Source: Azolla caroliniana (lineage: Eukaryota > Polypodiophyta). Taken from it: DNA of 64,000 bases. The notes under the pieces are model-generated. The model did no database searches, was not told where the DNA came from, and saw only the letters and a program-made list of their open reading frames with translations. The translations under genes and the position numbers were made by a program. This document shows positions 10,773-21,129 of the stretch, in pieces. The DNA is taken from the NCBI GenBank assembly GCA_043228905.1, contig JBHGNT010000004.1:16368001-16432000 (forward strand). The letters are read 5' to 3'. Positions within the stretch are counted from its first letter, which is position 1. The number at the start of each line of letters is the position of its first letter.

Positions 10773-13700
10773 TTAAGAAAATAATGTATGGGGAAACAAG
10801 TCCACTTCTTGCTCCCATCCATCCGTATCAACAATATCATTAGTAACTTGGGGAATATAAGTAGGTCCCCGAGTTACATACTTTTTAAGGCGCCATCCGT
10901 TCACTCGATAAGAATGAAGTGCTCCATCCACATCTTTCAATTGGTAACTTCCGTTGTCATACTTTTTGTGAACCACAAAGGGTCCTTCCCACTTATTATC
11001 AAGCTTTTGTCCTTGAATATAATCATATCTATTATCATACCTAAGAACCAATGATCCTTCTTCAATGTGGTTGTCCTTGTGTTTTTTGTCATATGCCTCC
11101 TTTCTCTTCATTGCTTGATTTAAGTAATGCTCCACAGCTTCTTCTCTTGAATATTGTAGTAGATGGTTGCTCGCTAAACGACTCATCACATCATTTCCTT
11201 TTGAGCGATGCGATGCCTCCATTAGTCTATTACTTTTGATCTCAAGTTCGATCGGAAGTAACGCTTCTTTTCCATAAACCAAATAAAAAGGAGTAAAACC
11301 TGTGGAGGATTTATAAGAAACTCTATAAGCCCAAAGAGTATCATCCAAATACCTATCCCATGTTCTTACTTTGTCTTGCACTAACTTTGTCAAATTCTTC
11401 ACTATAAGCCCATTCACTTTCTCAACTGCACCATTTGCTTGAGGATAATAAGGCGTTGAATATCGATGCTTAATCTTCAACTTGCTTAATAGACAAGCTA
11501 ACATTTCACTCCTAAAACCGGGTCCATGATCGGATACAATCTCCATGGGAACTCCAAATCTAGTACAAATATTCTTATACACAAATTGGGCTACATCTTT
11601 GGCTTTAATCGAGGAAGTTGCTATAGCTTCCACCCACTTTGTCATGTAGTCAATGGCCACCAAAATAAACTCTTTACCATGTTGAGTTTTCGGAAGAGGT
11701 CCTACTGCATCAATTCCCCATTTCTCGAATGGAGCAAACACCACAATGGGTTGTAAAGGTCCACTTTGTAGATGTCTTATTCCCGCTTTTTGACATGCAT
11801 CACAAGATCTACACCAATCATGCACATCCCTATGGATAGTAGGCCATGTAAAACCAATTAGTAAAATCTTTCTTATCATTATATCATGGGCTAAATGCCC
11901 ACCACAAACTTCTTCATGCAACTTAAAGAGTATCTTTATAATCTCGCTTTTGTTAGGAACTCTTCGTAAAACTCCATCTTTCCCTTTGTTGTACAAATCT
12001 TCACCCACCAAATGATATTGTGAAGCCTTTGCCACCAAACGCTTTCTTTGCAAAGCATTGAGGTTATTTGGAAACTCTCCTTTATTAAGAAAATTATGTA
12101 CTTCCTCTAGGGAGTCTACATCTTTGCACGTCTCCAAAACACCAACGAAACCTTCCTTGATCTTATCTAATTGGGCTTGAGCTAAGGCATCCGCTTCTTT
12201 ATTGTATAATCTCCCCACATGCTTAACCTGTATCTTTTCAAAAGACCTTAGTAGACTCATTGCTTCTTTATAAAAATTTCTAAGCCCATCACTTTGACAT
12301 TTCCAATTGCCTTGAATTTGTTTAATTACCAATAAGGAATCACCCTTAAGAATTAATCTTTTTATCTTCATAGCTTTACATAGACGAAGACCATAACACA
12401 AGGTAGCATACTCCGCTTCATTATTTGAATTCACACCACTTAATGTAATACCTTCACTTTTTACTCTGTCTCCTTGAGGATCCTTGGGAATAATCCCACC
12501 CACGGCTATGTTTGTGGCTTTGCGAAATGCCCCATCAAAGAATAAGGTGAATGCATCCTCCATATCCGGCTCGGGAAGTGCCTTTCGTAGCTTTACCAAG
12601 TCTTCTTCATGAAAGGTTTCTCTAAAGGTGAGAAGATCCGCCAATTCGGCACGCATAGTTGATTCCAATTTGACTTCAAAATCAAACTCCGCCAATAGTA
12701 GAGCCCATTTAGCAATTCGTGCTGAAATGCTCACATGTTGGAGTACATATGGGAGTAATGACATGCTAGTGATTATTACAAAATGATGAGGTAGTAGAAA
12801 GCTTCTAAACTTTTTACAAGCATATATAAGAGCTAACATCCACTTTTCTACTTCTAAGAATTCTTTCTCTACATCAGACATGGCTTTACTAATAAAATAT
12901 ATAGGATGCATAAGCCTATTTTCAGAATCTTGTTGCATAAGAATGGCTCCTATAGCATGAGATCCAACACTAAGAGAAAGAAAGAAGGTAGATGTTCTAT
13001 CAGGTGGCTTTAGAATAGGAGCATTACATAATAGTTCTTTTATTCTTACATATTGCTCTTCAGTTGTAGATGTCCACAAGAAGTTGTTGGTGCGAAGAAT
13101 AATGCGAAAAGGATAGAGAATTTGGGCCAACATATGAATGAATCGTTCAAAGTAACGAACTTTTTGAACAAATACCTCCAAATCTTTGATACTCGTGGGT
13201 GTTGTCATCTTTTGAATTGCTTCAATCTTTGAGCTATCAACTTTGATTCCTTCTTGAGACACCACATGACCAAGCATCACCACCTCCTTTTCACCTATGT
13301 GACACTTCTCTGGGTTGAGTTGCATTTTGCATTCCTCCAATCTTTTGAATGCCAAGCGAACCTTTTCCAAATGGTCTTTCCTGCTACTATAAATTGCAAA
13401 GTCATCCATAAAGACTCTAACAAACTTTCCAAAGAATGGTTGGAATACATGAATAGCAAGACGATTAAATGTAAAAACAGCATTTGTGAGTCCAAAGGGC
13501 ATGCATCGATATGCAAAGCATCCCCATGGAGTGATGAATGTCGTCTTCTTTTGATCCTCTTCCGCAATACGAATTTGAAAATAACCTGAATAGCCATCAC
13601 AAACAGAGTACATTTCATGACCCGCAATTTCATCTAATATTTCATCTTGGAAAGGGAGAGGAAAGTGATCCCTCTTGGTAGCCGCATTTAGAGGTTTGTA

Positions 13701-15077
13701 ATCAACACAAACCCTCCATTTTCCATTCTTTTTAGGTACCACCACAATGGGCGAAACCCATTCAGAATCTTCCACTGGGTAAATGAATTGTGCACGCAAC
13801 AAAGCTTTGACTTCCTTTAATAAGGCCTCCTTTTGCACGTGACCTAGCCTTCGCAACTTTTGCGCAACGGGAGTTGTACCCTCCTTTAGATTTATGTGAT
13901 GTTGGATGACATCTACACCCCTAATATGAGCATAATCACTAATGAAAAGGTTAGGAAATTCAGAAATCAAATTAATAAATTGTTGCCTCTCTTGCCCTTT
14001 AAGATCTTTAGAAATCATCTTCTCTTTTTGCTCCATAGTAATTAAACCTCCTTCATCATCTTCTTCCTTCAAAACGGCATATGATGTGGTCATTTCCCAT
14101 TCTGACGAGGAATCTTCACTTTCATCACTTTCATATGCGGACCCACTATCATATTCAGTTATTCCATCTTCTTCTTTCTCAATAAGTCTTTGTTGCCGCA
14201 TATCATAATGTATGCTCACTCCTTTTGATGGCGTTATGGTCATCAAACCTTTGCTCCAATCTTGGACAACATTGAGTTCTTGCATCCATGGTCGTCCTAG
14301 TACCAAAGAATATGACGGTCCTTTTAGTGGTATTACATGAAAATCCATGGAAATGCTTACCCCAAAACACTTGATGACAACATCCTCCACTATGCCAATG
14401 CAATGGACCACTCCACCATCGGCTACAGCCACTCTTGCCGAAGATGACCTACTTATAGGAATTCCCACTTTGTTTACCACAAATTCAGAAATCAAGCTTA
14501 CTCTAGCACCACTATCAACCAACGCATCTTTGATGTGAAACCCTTTGATGGAGACGGGGATGGTGGGTCGTATGTCCTTTCGATCTTCTACTCGCACGAT
14601 TCCCACATAATGCACAGTCTTCCGACTTTGGCGAATACTTGCAAGTCGCCCCCACTCCTTTCGTAATGTGGGAGATAATTGGAGAAGTTGCGGCCATGTT
14701 ATCCTTGGTCCACTTGAAATCAACTCATGCTTCAAATTGAAAGCTTCTACACCTTCACCCATAGGAATGTCCTCCATCTTGATCTTTCTTCTAGAGTGTC
14801 TCCTTCTCAATTTTTCCTCTTTCTCATTCTCCTTAGACTTCTTCTTTTGTCTTGAGGCACTAGATTCTCCTTCAACTTCTTTCTCCTTTTGCGAGGACCT
14901 TGTCCTTTTCACAGGAGCTACTTCAAAAGAATTATCACTATCATCAATAAAATTAAGAAGATTCACATTATGAGGAATTGTAGGAACCTGAGCCATAGGG
15001 AGTGTTACGTTTCCTTCGACTTCATTGTTGTTAGGTCGTTGTCCATTCCTTTGCACTTGATAAATGCCTCTTCCCAT
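10773..15077 (-). CDS. pol of the Tat-type element: protease, reverse transcriptase, two RNase H domains, integrase
   Basis: The frame of 1,434 codons has no internal stop. In order: a basic linker, an aspartic protease (LVDSGA, Asp188), and reverse transcriptase (VVPKKNGKWRVCVDY about 446-460, CMPFGL, FMDD 556-559). Next is a tether/RNase H region (about 690-815) whose first catalytic Asp position reads SLSVGSHAIGA and is lost. A second RNase H (about 843-970) keeps Asp848, Glu889, Asp913 and Asp963. Integrase follows with an HHCC zinc finger and Asp, Asp, Glu in GIDAVG, SDHGPGF and QANGAVEK. A dual RNase H between reverse transcriptase and integrase is diagnostic of the plant Tat lineage. 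No chromodomain is seen. It would work in cytoplasmic particles and then the nucleus. All recognisable domains are present, so it may be functional apart from the upstream TGA. Confidence 0.88.
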   Translation of the reverse strand: MGRGIYQVQRNGQRPNNNEVEGNVTLPMAQVPTIPHNVNLLNFIDDSDNSFEVAPVKRTRSSQKEKEVEGESSASRQKKKSKENEKEEKLRRRHSRRKIKMEDIPMGEGVEAFNLKHELISSGPRITWPQLLQLSPTLRKEWGRLASIRQSRKTVHYVGIVRVEDRKDIRPTIPVSIKGFHIKDALVDSGARVSLISEFVVNKVGIPISRSSSARVAVADGGVVHCIGIVEDVVIKCFGVSISMDFHVIPLKGPSYSLVLGRPWMQELNVVQDWSKGLMTITPSKGVSIHYDMRQQRLIEKEEDGITEYDSGSAYESDESEDSSSEWEMTTSYAVLKEEDDEGGLITMEQKEKMISKDLKGQERQQFINLISEFPNLFISDYAHIRGVDVIQHHINLKEGTTPVAQKLRRLGHVQKEALLKEVKALLRAQFIYPVEDSEWVSPIVVVPKKNGKWRVCVDYKPLNAATKRDHFPLPFQDEILDEIAGHEMYSVCDGYSGYFQIRIAEEDQKKTTFITPWGCFAYRCMPFGLTNAVFTFNRLAIHVFQPFFGKFVRVFMDDFAIYSSRKDHLEKVRLAFKRLEECKMQLNPEKCHIGEKEVVMLGHVVSQEGIKVDSSKIEAIQKMTTPTSIKDLEVFVQKVRYFERFIHMLAQILYPFRIILRTNNFLWTSTTEEQYVRIKELLCNAPILKPPDRTSTFFLSLSVGSHAIGAILMQQDSENRLMHPIYFISKAMSDVEKEFLEVEKWMLALIYACKKFRSFLLPHHFVIITSMSLLPYVLQHVSISARIAKWALLLAEFDFEVKLESTMRAELADLLTFRETFHEEDLVKLRKALPEPDMEDAFTLFFDGAFRKATNIAVGGIIPKDPQGDRVKSEGITLSGVNSNNEAEYATLCYGLRLCKAMKIKRLILKGDSLLVIKQIQGNWKCQSDGLRNFYKEAMSLLRSFEKIQVKHVGRLYNKEADALAQAQLDKIKEGFVGVLETCKDVDSLEEVHNFLNKGEFPNNLNALQRKRLVAKASQYHLVGEDLYNKGKDGVLRRVPNKSEIIKILFKLHEEVCGGHLAHDIMIRKILLIGFTWPTIHRDVHDWCRSCDACQKAGIRHLQSGPLQPIVVFAPFEKWGIDAVGPLPKTQHGKEFILVAIDYMTKWVEAIATSSIKAKDVAQFVYKNICTRFGVPMEIVSDHGPGFRSEMLACLLSKLKIKHRYSTPYYPQANGAVEKVNGLIVKNLTKLVQDKVRTWDRYLDDTLWAYRVSYKSSTGFTPFYLVYGKEALLPIELEIKSNRLMEASHRSKGNDVMSRLASNHLLQYSREEAVEHYLNQAMKRKEAYDKKHKDNHIEEGSLVLRYDNRYDYIQGQKLDNKWEGPFVVHKKYDNGSYQLKDVDGALHSYRVNGWRLKKYVTRGPTYIPQVTNDIVDTDGWEQEVDLFPHTLFS

Positions 15078-15116
15078 GCCTCTTTGTTGTCGATGAGGAC
15101 ATCTTGTTGAAATGTG

Positions 15117-15959
15117 TCACTCCTCTTGACAAGAATAACAAATTACACCGTGATGCCCTCTAGAGCCACCACCATCGGGAATAGTGTTGTGAATTGCTTG
15201 GGATTGTCGCAAGTGGGTCATCACTTCATCAAAGCGCCGATTTACCAATGCCATGGTATCTTGTTCACTCCTCACTTGTTCAACTTCTTGGGATATACTT
15301 GTTGGGTTTATTGTTGTGGTGGTATACACATTTGGAAACACTTGTCCCCCATGCACAATTGAAGATGAGGCTTGAAAGTTGGCACGAGGCATCAAATTTG
15401 CACCCAAAGCCGTCATTTGGGGATCCCCCAAGGAGCTCATCATCTTCACTTGTCGATCATAAGCTTGACAAACTTGGATAAGAGCTTGAAACGATGTGGG
15501 ATCCTTCAAGTTTGCTTCCAAACGGAAATACATATCAAGACCCATCTTGAATCGTTCCATTTTAAACCACTCGTCTTCAGTGCCGCCACGAAGACGAATC
15601 CATGTAGTCCACAAATCCTTGAAATTTCTTTCATACTCAGTGAAACCAATTGGTGATTCCATCTTTAGTCGAAATAGCTCTTCCCTTACTTCGGTTGCAC
15701 TTCGTCGTTGAATATATTTGGCACGAAACTGGTGCACCAACAATTGATATGCTCCCTGTTGGTTTGGAGGAAGAGAGTCATACCAATCTCGAGCTCGACC
15801 ATAGAATGTAGCTACCAATAAAGGTAACTTCTCATTGTCGGTGATGCGTCCAATAGTGACAGCATGATGCTCAAAAGATGCCAAAAAGGCACCCGCATCT
15901 TGTGTTCTTTCACCTGAAAATGCAAATTGCATAGCTAAGTTAATGTAATATAGTAACAC
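15117..15959 (-). CDS. gag of the Tat-type element, ending in a TGA inside the zinc knuckle
   Basis: Gag packages element RNA in virus-like particles. The 280-codon frame shows the Ty3 gag core (FLASFEHHAVTIGR, ARDWYDSLPP, MERFKMGLDMYFR). It ends at CYSCQEE, and the next codon is TGA, followed in the same frame by HISTRC. The CX2CX4HX4C knuckle is therefore complete apart from the residue replaced by the stop. pol continues in the same frame. A single GGA-to-TGA change would explain this; programmed stop readthrough is an alternative. The initiation codon is uncertain: the first Met is at 15957-15959, but a Met nine codons later is equally plausible because the leader after the primer site is very short. 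Confidence 0.8.
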   Translation of the reverse strand: MLLYYINLAMQFAFSGERTQDAGAFLASFEHHAVTIGRITDNEKLPLLVATFYGRARDWYDSLPPNQQGAYQLLVHQFRAKYIQRRSATEVREELFRLKMESPIGFTEYERNFKDLWTTWIRLRGGTEDEWFKMERFKMGLDMYFRLEANLKDPTSFQALIQVCQAYDRQVKMMSSLGDPQMTALGANLMPRANFQASSSIVHGGQVFPNVYTTTTINPTSISQEVEQVRSEQDTMALVNRRFDEVMTHLRQSQAIHNTIPDGGGSRGHHGVICYSCQEE

Positions 15960-16021
15960 AATTAAATGATAAGTTCTCCCTCCTATACGGAAAGGATCCG
16001 CCCTCCCTGGAGCGCCAAAAA

Positions 16022-16770
16022 TGATAGGGTGTATAAGATAATAGATAGTTATACACTATATGAGGGCTTGACCAAACCGATTAGATGGAGTTGAAAATCA
16101 TAATATATTATATAGCTCTAGGTAATTATGATTAGAGAGTATAACTCAAGAAACTAAGAAAAAAGATAGAGAAAGCGAGCAAGAAATAAGAATGTTCTGA
16201 TATTCCAACATCAAGAGAATACAAAGGAGACAAACTCCACATTGAACTAAAACCAAAGACCTTCCTCTTCTAAGACACTTCCTCTTCCACAAAGACACTT
16301 CTTCCTAACACTCCTCATCCACTCTTTTGCCTTCACTCTTCGCCCCCATCCTCACTAATATCACTTCTTCTTTTATAACCTTCCTCTTCTTATCCACGTT
16401 CATGCTATTTTTAGAAGCTTTTTATCTCCCTATTTTTAGCTATGACACATCGACCTTCTAATCGTCATATCTCCCTCATCCGATATCCAAATTAAGCGAT
16501 TTAAAAAGCTATAGAAAGCTCTTTTTACAAGCTTTCTAATCCATATTTAAACGTGATATTTGGATAAACAACGAGAGAGTTATGACCATTCTATTTTTAC
16601 TGTTTTTTATAGTCTGCGTTTTCTCTTTTTACTTTTCTCTTGGTCTCGTACTTTTACTTTTGACTTCTTCCCTAAGGTCTTAGTTCGTGTCCTTATCCTC
16701 AAAAGGTGAATTATCTATACTTTATATTCTCCTAATGTTCAATGGCTTAGATTCTAAAAACACTTTCACA
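16022..16770 (-). repeat. 5' LTR of the Tat-type element
   Basis: The partner of 9763-10511, with the same length and ends. By eye the differences are one A/T change in the TATTTT.AGAAGC stretch and one A/G change in ACT.TTTTTTATAG. The primer site lies on its left (complement of TGGCGCTCC) and the target duplication CATAG on its right. Confidence 0.9.
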
Positions 16771-17300
16771 CATAGGCAAGTGGAACAATGCGAACTAGTG
16801 GGATAGTTTTACACAATCCGCCCAGACGAGCAGAAGACAATGCCCCAATTTATCGTCCGATTTCAAACACTACACAACTAGTTAACAAAGGCACCTTCGG
16901 AGGAGGAGGCGAAAGTGGTGTTTCTGGCCGCTCTACGGGAACCCCTCTGAACGATGTGCGGGGTACTAGATTTCCAGGCCAACACAATGGATCAAGTCAT
17001 TGATTGGGTGCTGGAAATGGATAAACATAGCTCTTTGATGACGATGGGAGCCCTGTAGAGGGCCCTTCCAAATCAGGAGGATCTCATGTTTTGCCTGGCA
17101 TTGTAATGCACAACGTGTCTAAACCCGGGCCATTCGACGGTAGACTGCACAATGAGGACGCAGTGTATGATTTGCCACTCACAGGCACACACAATGGACC
17201 GATGCGAGCACAACCTGCTCAACCGGCAAGTGGCACCGATGAGGATCATTGAACCACATAGTAGTCATGACGAATGGTTCCGGAGGGAGGACCGATACTG
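16771..17300 (+). pseudogene. gag pseudogene, 3' part (Ty3 family A, copy 1)
   Basis: Continuation of 8970-9762 after the nested element. It aligns with 23070-23580 of copy 2: the segment after LFH, the MDQVIDWVLEMDKH-like helix, and remnants of the zinc-knuckle region (DNA similar to the TGCAC...ATGTATGATTTGCCA block). Multiple frameshifts are present. Similarity ends abruptly at about 17300 at the junction with Copia sequence. Confidence 0.65.
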
Positions 17301-18838
17301 ACCAAAATTTATTGTTTGTCACATGGGCCACATGCCGGATAGTTGGAGTTTGTGGGCTCTCGTGGTTTTTCCGATTAGGGTTTTCCATGTAAACATTCGG
17401 TGTCGTCTCTATTTTTTGTGTAAGTGTATTGCTATTTTCTGTTTATTTCTTCCAATGTGAGTTTGAGACTTGGTTGTGGCCGAGCACTATTCTGCACACT
17501 TTGTCGGTTCCTTCCTCTGTCCAAATGTTGTGACACATTCACATCTGAATGAGATATGACACCCTTGTCCTTCCTTCTCACTTCCTCATTTAGGATGCTT
17601 GTCTTCACCACTTGTAAAGACAAGTTCTTTTCTTGGCAGGAGGTGCTGAGAGTAACCACCAGGTTCTCCCAGCTATCCGGTAGTTTGCACATTAATAGGA
17701 TGGCTTGCATCGCATCATCAAGGGGGAACTTGGTTGCAACAAGTGGATATACATACCCCATGAATGTGTTGATGTGTTCGTCGATGCTCTCACCATCTCT
17801 GTATTTCAACTGTACGATCTTTCTCATCAGTGAGGTTTTATTTAGGGCGTTCTTCCTCTTGTATTGACCTGATAGCTTCTGCCACATCTCGTGGGCATTT
17901 GTGTCGTTCGTCACATGCTGAAGGACACTTACATCGACACACTGTTGGATGGTGGCCACCACATTTTTGTTAAGAAGTTTCCATTCTGATTCTAATACCC
18001 CGTGGGTATTTTTGCTATGTCGATCGGCTTATACAGGTCTTTGAGTATGAGAAGGTCCTCCATCTTTATCTTCCAGTCTGCATAGTTTTGTGAGTTTAGA
18101 ACTATCATACTTGGGAAGCTGCTCACACCTCCTTCCATGCTTGAACCTCAAGCTCTGATACCAGTTTGTTGAGAAATGAATCGTTAATCCACAGGAAGAA
18201 TATGCTCAGAATACACAACTCGACGCACACACCAAAACAATGCACATCGATTTTACGTGGAAACCCTAAACAAGGGAAAAAACCAGGGGAACAGAGCTTC
18301 ACTATACAGTGGATATACAAATGGAGAAGGTTACAACAGTCTTTGTGGAGTGTATCAGCCTCACAAGGCTCTTGGTGCTTGCTGTTACACACACAACTAT
18401 GGTGTTGCTCTCTCATTGTTCTTACTCACACTTGCACGCACTTCACTATTCTAAACTATACATAAGACGTTCACACACTCTACGTTTTCCCTAGATGTAT
18501 TCATACTCATACATCATATGGGATATTTACAAGTTTAACCCCTAATACACATCACTACTATTATTATCTATAATAGTAAGTAGCCATCAGTCGACTCTAG
18601 TGTAGACTGTCCATTCGGTCCGACTAGTCGGCCTGGTCATCGACCATTCGGTCGTGTCTTGGACCTGAATCTCCTTCCTGTTGACTCACCCAGTCGATTC
18701 TCACAGTAGAATTTCTCGTAGTCGAATCTTCAACCATCGGTACACCATCTGAATAGTTGGATCCTCCTTGTCTTTGACTGTCGGCACTTCTTGGTCCAAA
18801 TTGTCGGTTCCTTCCATTGGAGGGACATATTCCCAACA
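17301..18838 (-). mobile_element. Truncated Copia element (5' LTR plus gag), minus strand
   Basis: The 5' LTR occupies 18167-18838 (reverse strand TGTTGGGAATATGTCC...TTTCTCAACA). It is followed by a TGGTATCAGAGC primer-binding site (complement ending at about 18164) and a gag region. The element breaks off at about 17301 with no protease, integrase or reverse transcriptase. No matching 3' LTR is present in the window. The LTR includes a TTTACGTGGAAACCC-like block on the plus strand that also occurs, diverged, in the Copia LTRs at 20265 and 34358. Confidence 0.75.
17432..17962 (-). pseudogene. Copia gag (UBN2 / retrotran_gag_2 type), truncated
   Basis: The 176-codon frame carries the plant Copia gag pattern: HEMWQKLSGQYKRKN, MRKIVQLKYRDG, HINTFMGYV, LPDSWENLVVTL, and a basic C-terminal stretch. 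The natural N-terminus should lie upstream at about 18130-18150, but frameshifts separate it. The C-terminal zinc knuckle is missing because the element is truncated. It would have formed the Copia particle core. Confidence 0.75.
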
Positions 18839-19434
18839 AAAAGACATTTGACGAAGATCAATGATAGTCACCATTGATGACAGTGCAAAAGCCCATTTTT
18901 CGAGCGAAACGACTTAGAGAACTAGCCAAAGTCAAAGCCGGCCAAGGAGGAGGAATGACTGATAGTGGTTGAAGTCGTGCATTGGCAAGCCGAACGCCTT
19001 TGACACACATTGCAGAAAGGCCGGCCATAACATTGTGGATTGTTAGTCAGTCAAGAAAGGGAATGGGCGCAAATCTGATTGGACTTCAGGATTATCCGAT
19101 TCGAATCACCCCCCAATCGGCAACCAAGTCAATGTTGCCGAATCCTGGTTGGGAGAAGTTCTCTCACTAGAGGGATCGATGGCCGGAGAGATTCTCTATA
19201 GCACACAAGATGCGGGGATGTGGCTACTCAATTTGAGAGCTACATTTCACGTGACCTCTCATCACGAATGGTTTTCGAACTATTTGGTCGAAGCCGTGAC
19301 ACAATCCGACTTGGCAACGGGTAGGAGTGCTGAATAGCCAGAATCGGCAAGATCCCAATTCGGCTACCTAATGGCAATATCATCAACTTGCACCATGTCT
19401 ATAACGTACCTGATCTCAAAAGGAGTATGGTCTC
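18839..19434 (+). pseudogene. Copia gag/protease remnant, plus strand
   Basis: The region around 19195-19434 reads as the Copia protease and adjoining segment with stops and frameshifts: MWLLNLRATFHVTSHHEWF (the usual Asp-Ser-Gly site is mutated to Asn-Leu-Arg), then in other frames a segment like IPIRLPNGNIINLHH and VPDLKRSMVS. The 5' part (18839-19190) is more decayed. It continues after the solo LTR at 20210. Start, LTR and primer site are not seen. Confidence 0.6.
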
Positions 19435-20209
19435 TGTGAAAGTGTTTTTAGAATTCAAGCCATTGAACATTAGAAGAATATAAGGTATGGAGCATTCACA
19501 TTTGGAGGCTAAGAACACGAACCAAGACCTTAAGAAGAAGTCAAAAGTAAAAGTAAGAGACACAGAAAAGTAAAATGACAAAAAGCGGGCCACCCAAAAG
19601 GAATGATCATAGCTCTTTTGTTTGTCACCCAAATATCATGTTTAAATATGGGTTAGAACGCTCGTAAAGAGGGCTTTCTGTAACGGTTTAAATCTCTAAA
19701 GTTAGAGCTCGGATGTGAGAGATATGACGATTAGAAGGTCATTGTGTCATAGCTAAAAATAGAAGATAAAAAGCTTCTAAAAAAGCATGGAAAAATGAGG
19801 AAAGAGAAAGAATAAGAAGATTATAAAAGGGGAGATAGAAGATACAAAGAGGAGGAGAGGAGGAGAGGTCTTAGTAGTGGGAAGAAGGAAGCATAGTCGA
19901 AGGAAGAAAGAGATTAAGGTAGAATAGTGAAAGACATTTGTAGGTTTGAGTGATTGGAAGTAAGAAATTCTTTGGTTTTTTAGTTCAATTTGGAGTTTAT
20001 CCCCTTTGTATTGATTTGATAGTGGAATATTGTAACAGTCTTATCTCTTTCTCATCTTCTCTACCTTTTGTCTTAATTTCTTGAGTCTCCCTCTCTAATT
20101 CGTAGTTACCTTGACCTATAAAAACTATTATAATTCACAACTCCATCTAAACGGTTTGATCAAGCCCTCATATTTTGTACGACTACCATGTGTCTTATAC
20201 ACCCTATTA
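19435..20209 (+). mobile_element. Solo LTR of the Tat-type family, opposite orientation to 9763-16770
   Basis: Reverse-complemented, this 775-bp segment aligns along its length with the 749-bp Tat LTR (GAGGGCTTGA.CAAACCG, GATGGAGTTG, GTTCAATGGCTT...AAAAACACTTTCACA). A perfect 5-bp target duplication, GTCTC, flanks it (19430-19434 and 20210-20214). Removing it rejoins the interrupted Copia frame (...KRSMVSI then DMLAQDGYKP). This is a solo LTR left by LTR-LTR recombination. It is clearly more diverged than the pair at 9763/16022. Confidence 0.9.
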
Positions 20210-20264
20210 GTCTCCATCGACATGCTAGCCCAAGATGGGTACAAGCCAACAGTAGGCGAGTCAT
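20210..20264 (+). pseudogene. Copia remnant continued after the solo LTR
   Basis: The frame continues from 19434 as SIDMLAQDGYKPTVGES, the pre-integrase region of a plus-strand Copia. It stops at the edge of the next, minus-strand, Copia LTR. A plus-strand Copia fragment at 34925-35247 may be the far side of the same element, with its integrase deleted. Confidence 0.5.
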
Positions 20265-20815
20265 CTTGCCAACCGAGTCTCCAACACTAGATGGAGGAAA
20301 ATAGAAAATAGAAATAAGACGACACAAGATGTTGACGTGGAAAACCCTAATCGGGAAAAAACCACGGGAGCTCATAGACTCCAACTATCATTATGAGAGA
20401 AAGGGTACAACAGAACGAGACTCAAAGGCAACAACCTCTAGCTCTATATCTTTGCCAACCGGCGGTTACAACCGAAAAAGGCATTATGTTTGTTTTGTTT
20501 GTCTGTCTGTCTCTATACAACGATAATGATAACCACTCTCAGGCAAAAACTACAATGATAATCATATGTGACACTATTTGCCCTAGTTATATTTATACTC
20601 ATACAACTTGCGGGCTATTTACAAATTTGAGCTTAACGGTCATGTCTGAACATATTTACAAATATGTTCCTACTTGCTGGTTCATACCGAATCCGGCCGG
20701 ACTTGTTCTGGATCCGTTTGATCCGGTATTCGGATACCTTCCGGATACATCCACTCCAGTTCCTCCCATTTGTTCCGTCTGATCTGGCCCATTCGGAGGA
20801 ACCTGTTTCTAAACA
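20265..20815 (-). repeat. 3' LTR of the split Copia (outer end lost)
   Basis: Aligns with 34358-34924 from GAGTCTCCAACACTAGATGGAGG to CTGTTTCTAAACA. It lacks the outermost bases found in the partner (TGTTACAAATAATGCTCGGCC). It is adjacent to the purine tract and so identified as the 3' copy. Confidence 0.7.
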
Positions 20816-21129
20816 AACTCCCCCTTCACTCCAGCATGGGATGTCTTGTCAGTCTGATTCGTGTCCGACATAGGTCCAACTTGTCGACAACCACCACCAT
20901 GGTCAGCAAGAAATCTTTATCTTCTACCTTCTCCCGGAGCTAGTGATATCTCCTCTGGATGTGTTTGGTTCGGGAGTTGTACATAACGTTCTTCGTGAGG
21001 TGGATGACACTTTGACTGTCGCATTAGAGCAGGAATTCCTTCTCCCGGATCCATAACTCTCTGATGAAGTCCTTCATCCAGATTACCTCTTTACCGGCTT
21101 CCACGGTTGCCATATACTCAGCTTCCGTT

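Larger units (their letters stand above)
9763..16770 (-). mobile_element. Young full-length Ty3/Gypsy element of the Tat type, nested in family A gag
   Basis: The two LTRs are each 749 bp (9763-10511 and 16022-16770), and I see only about two differences between them. The target duplication CATAG is perfect (9758-9762 and 16771-16775). On the minus strand, the 5' LTR is followed by a TGGCGCTCC-type primer site (complement at about 16009-16017). The purine-rich tract AAGGGGGAGGG precedes the 3' LTR (complement just right of 10511). One gag-pol frame spans 15959-10773 with a single TGA. The near-identical LTRs make it one of the youngest insertions in the window. Confidence 0.93.
8430..17300 (+). 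mobile_element. Ty3/Gypsy family A, copy 1: truncated and split by a nested Tat element
   Basis: 5' LTR 8430-8928, primer-binding site at 8934, gag on both sides of the nested element (8970-9762 and 16771-17300). Similarity to copy 2 stops at about 17300, inside the arginine-rich linker after the gag zinc knuckles, where a minus-strand Copia fragment begins. Everything 3' of that (protease, reverse transcriptase, integrase, 3' LTR) is missing. Removing 9763-16770 plus one CATAG copy restores continuous alignment of gag with copy 2. Confidence 0.75.
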
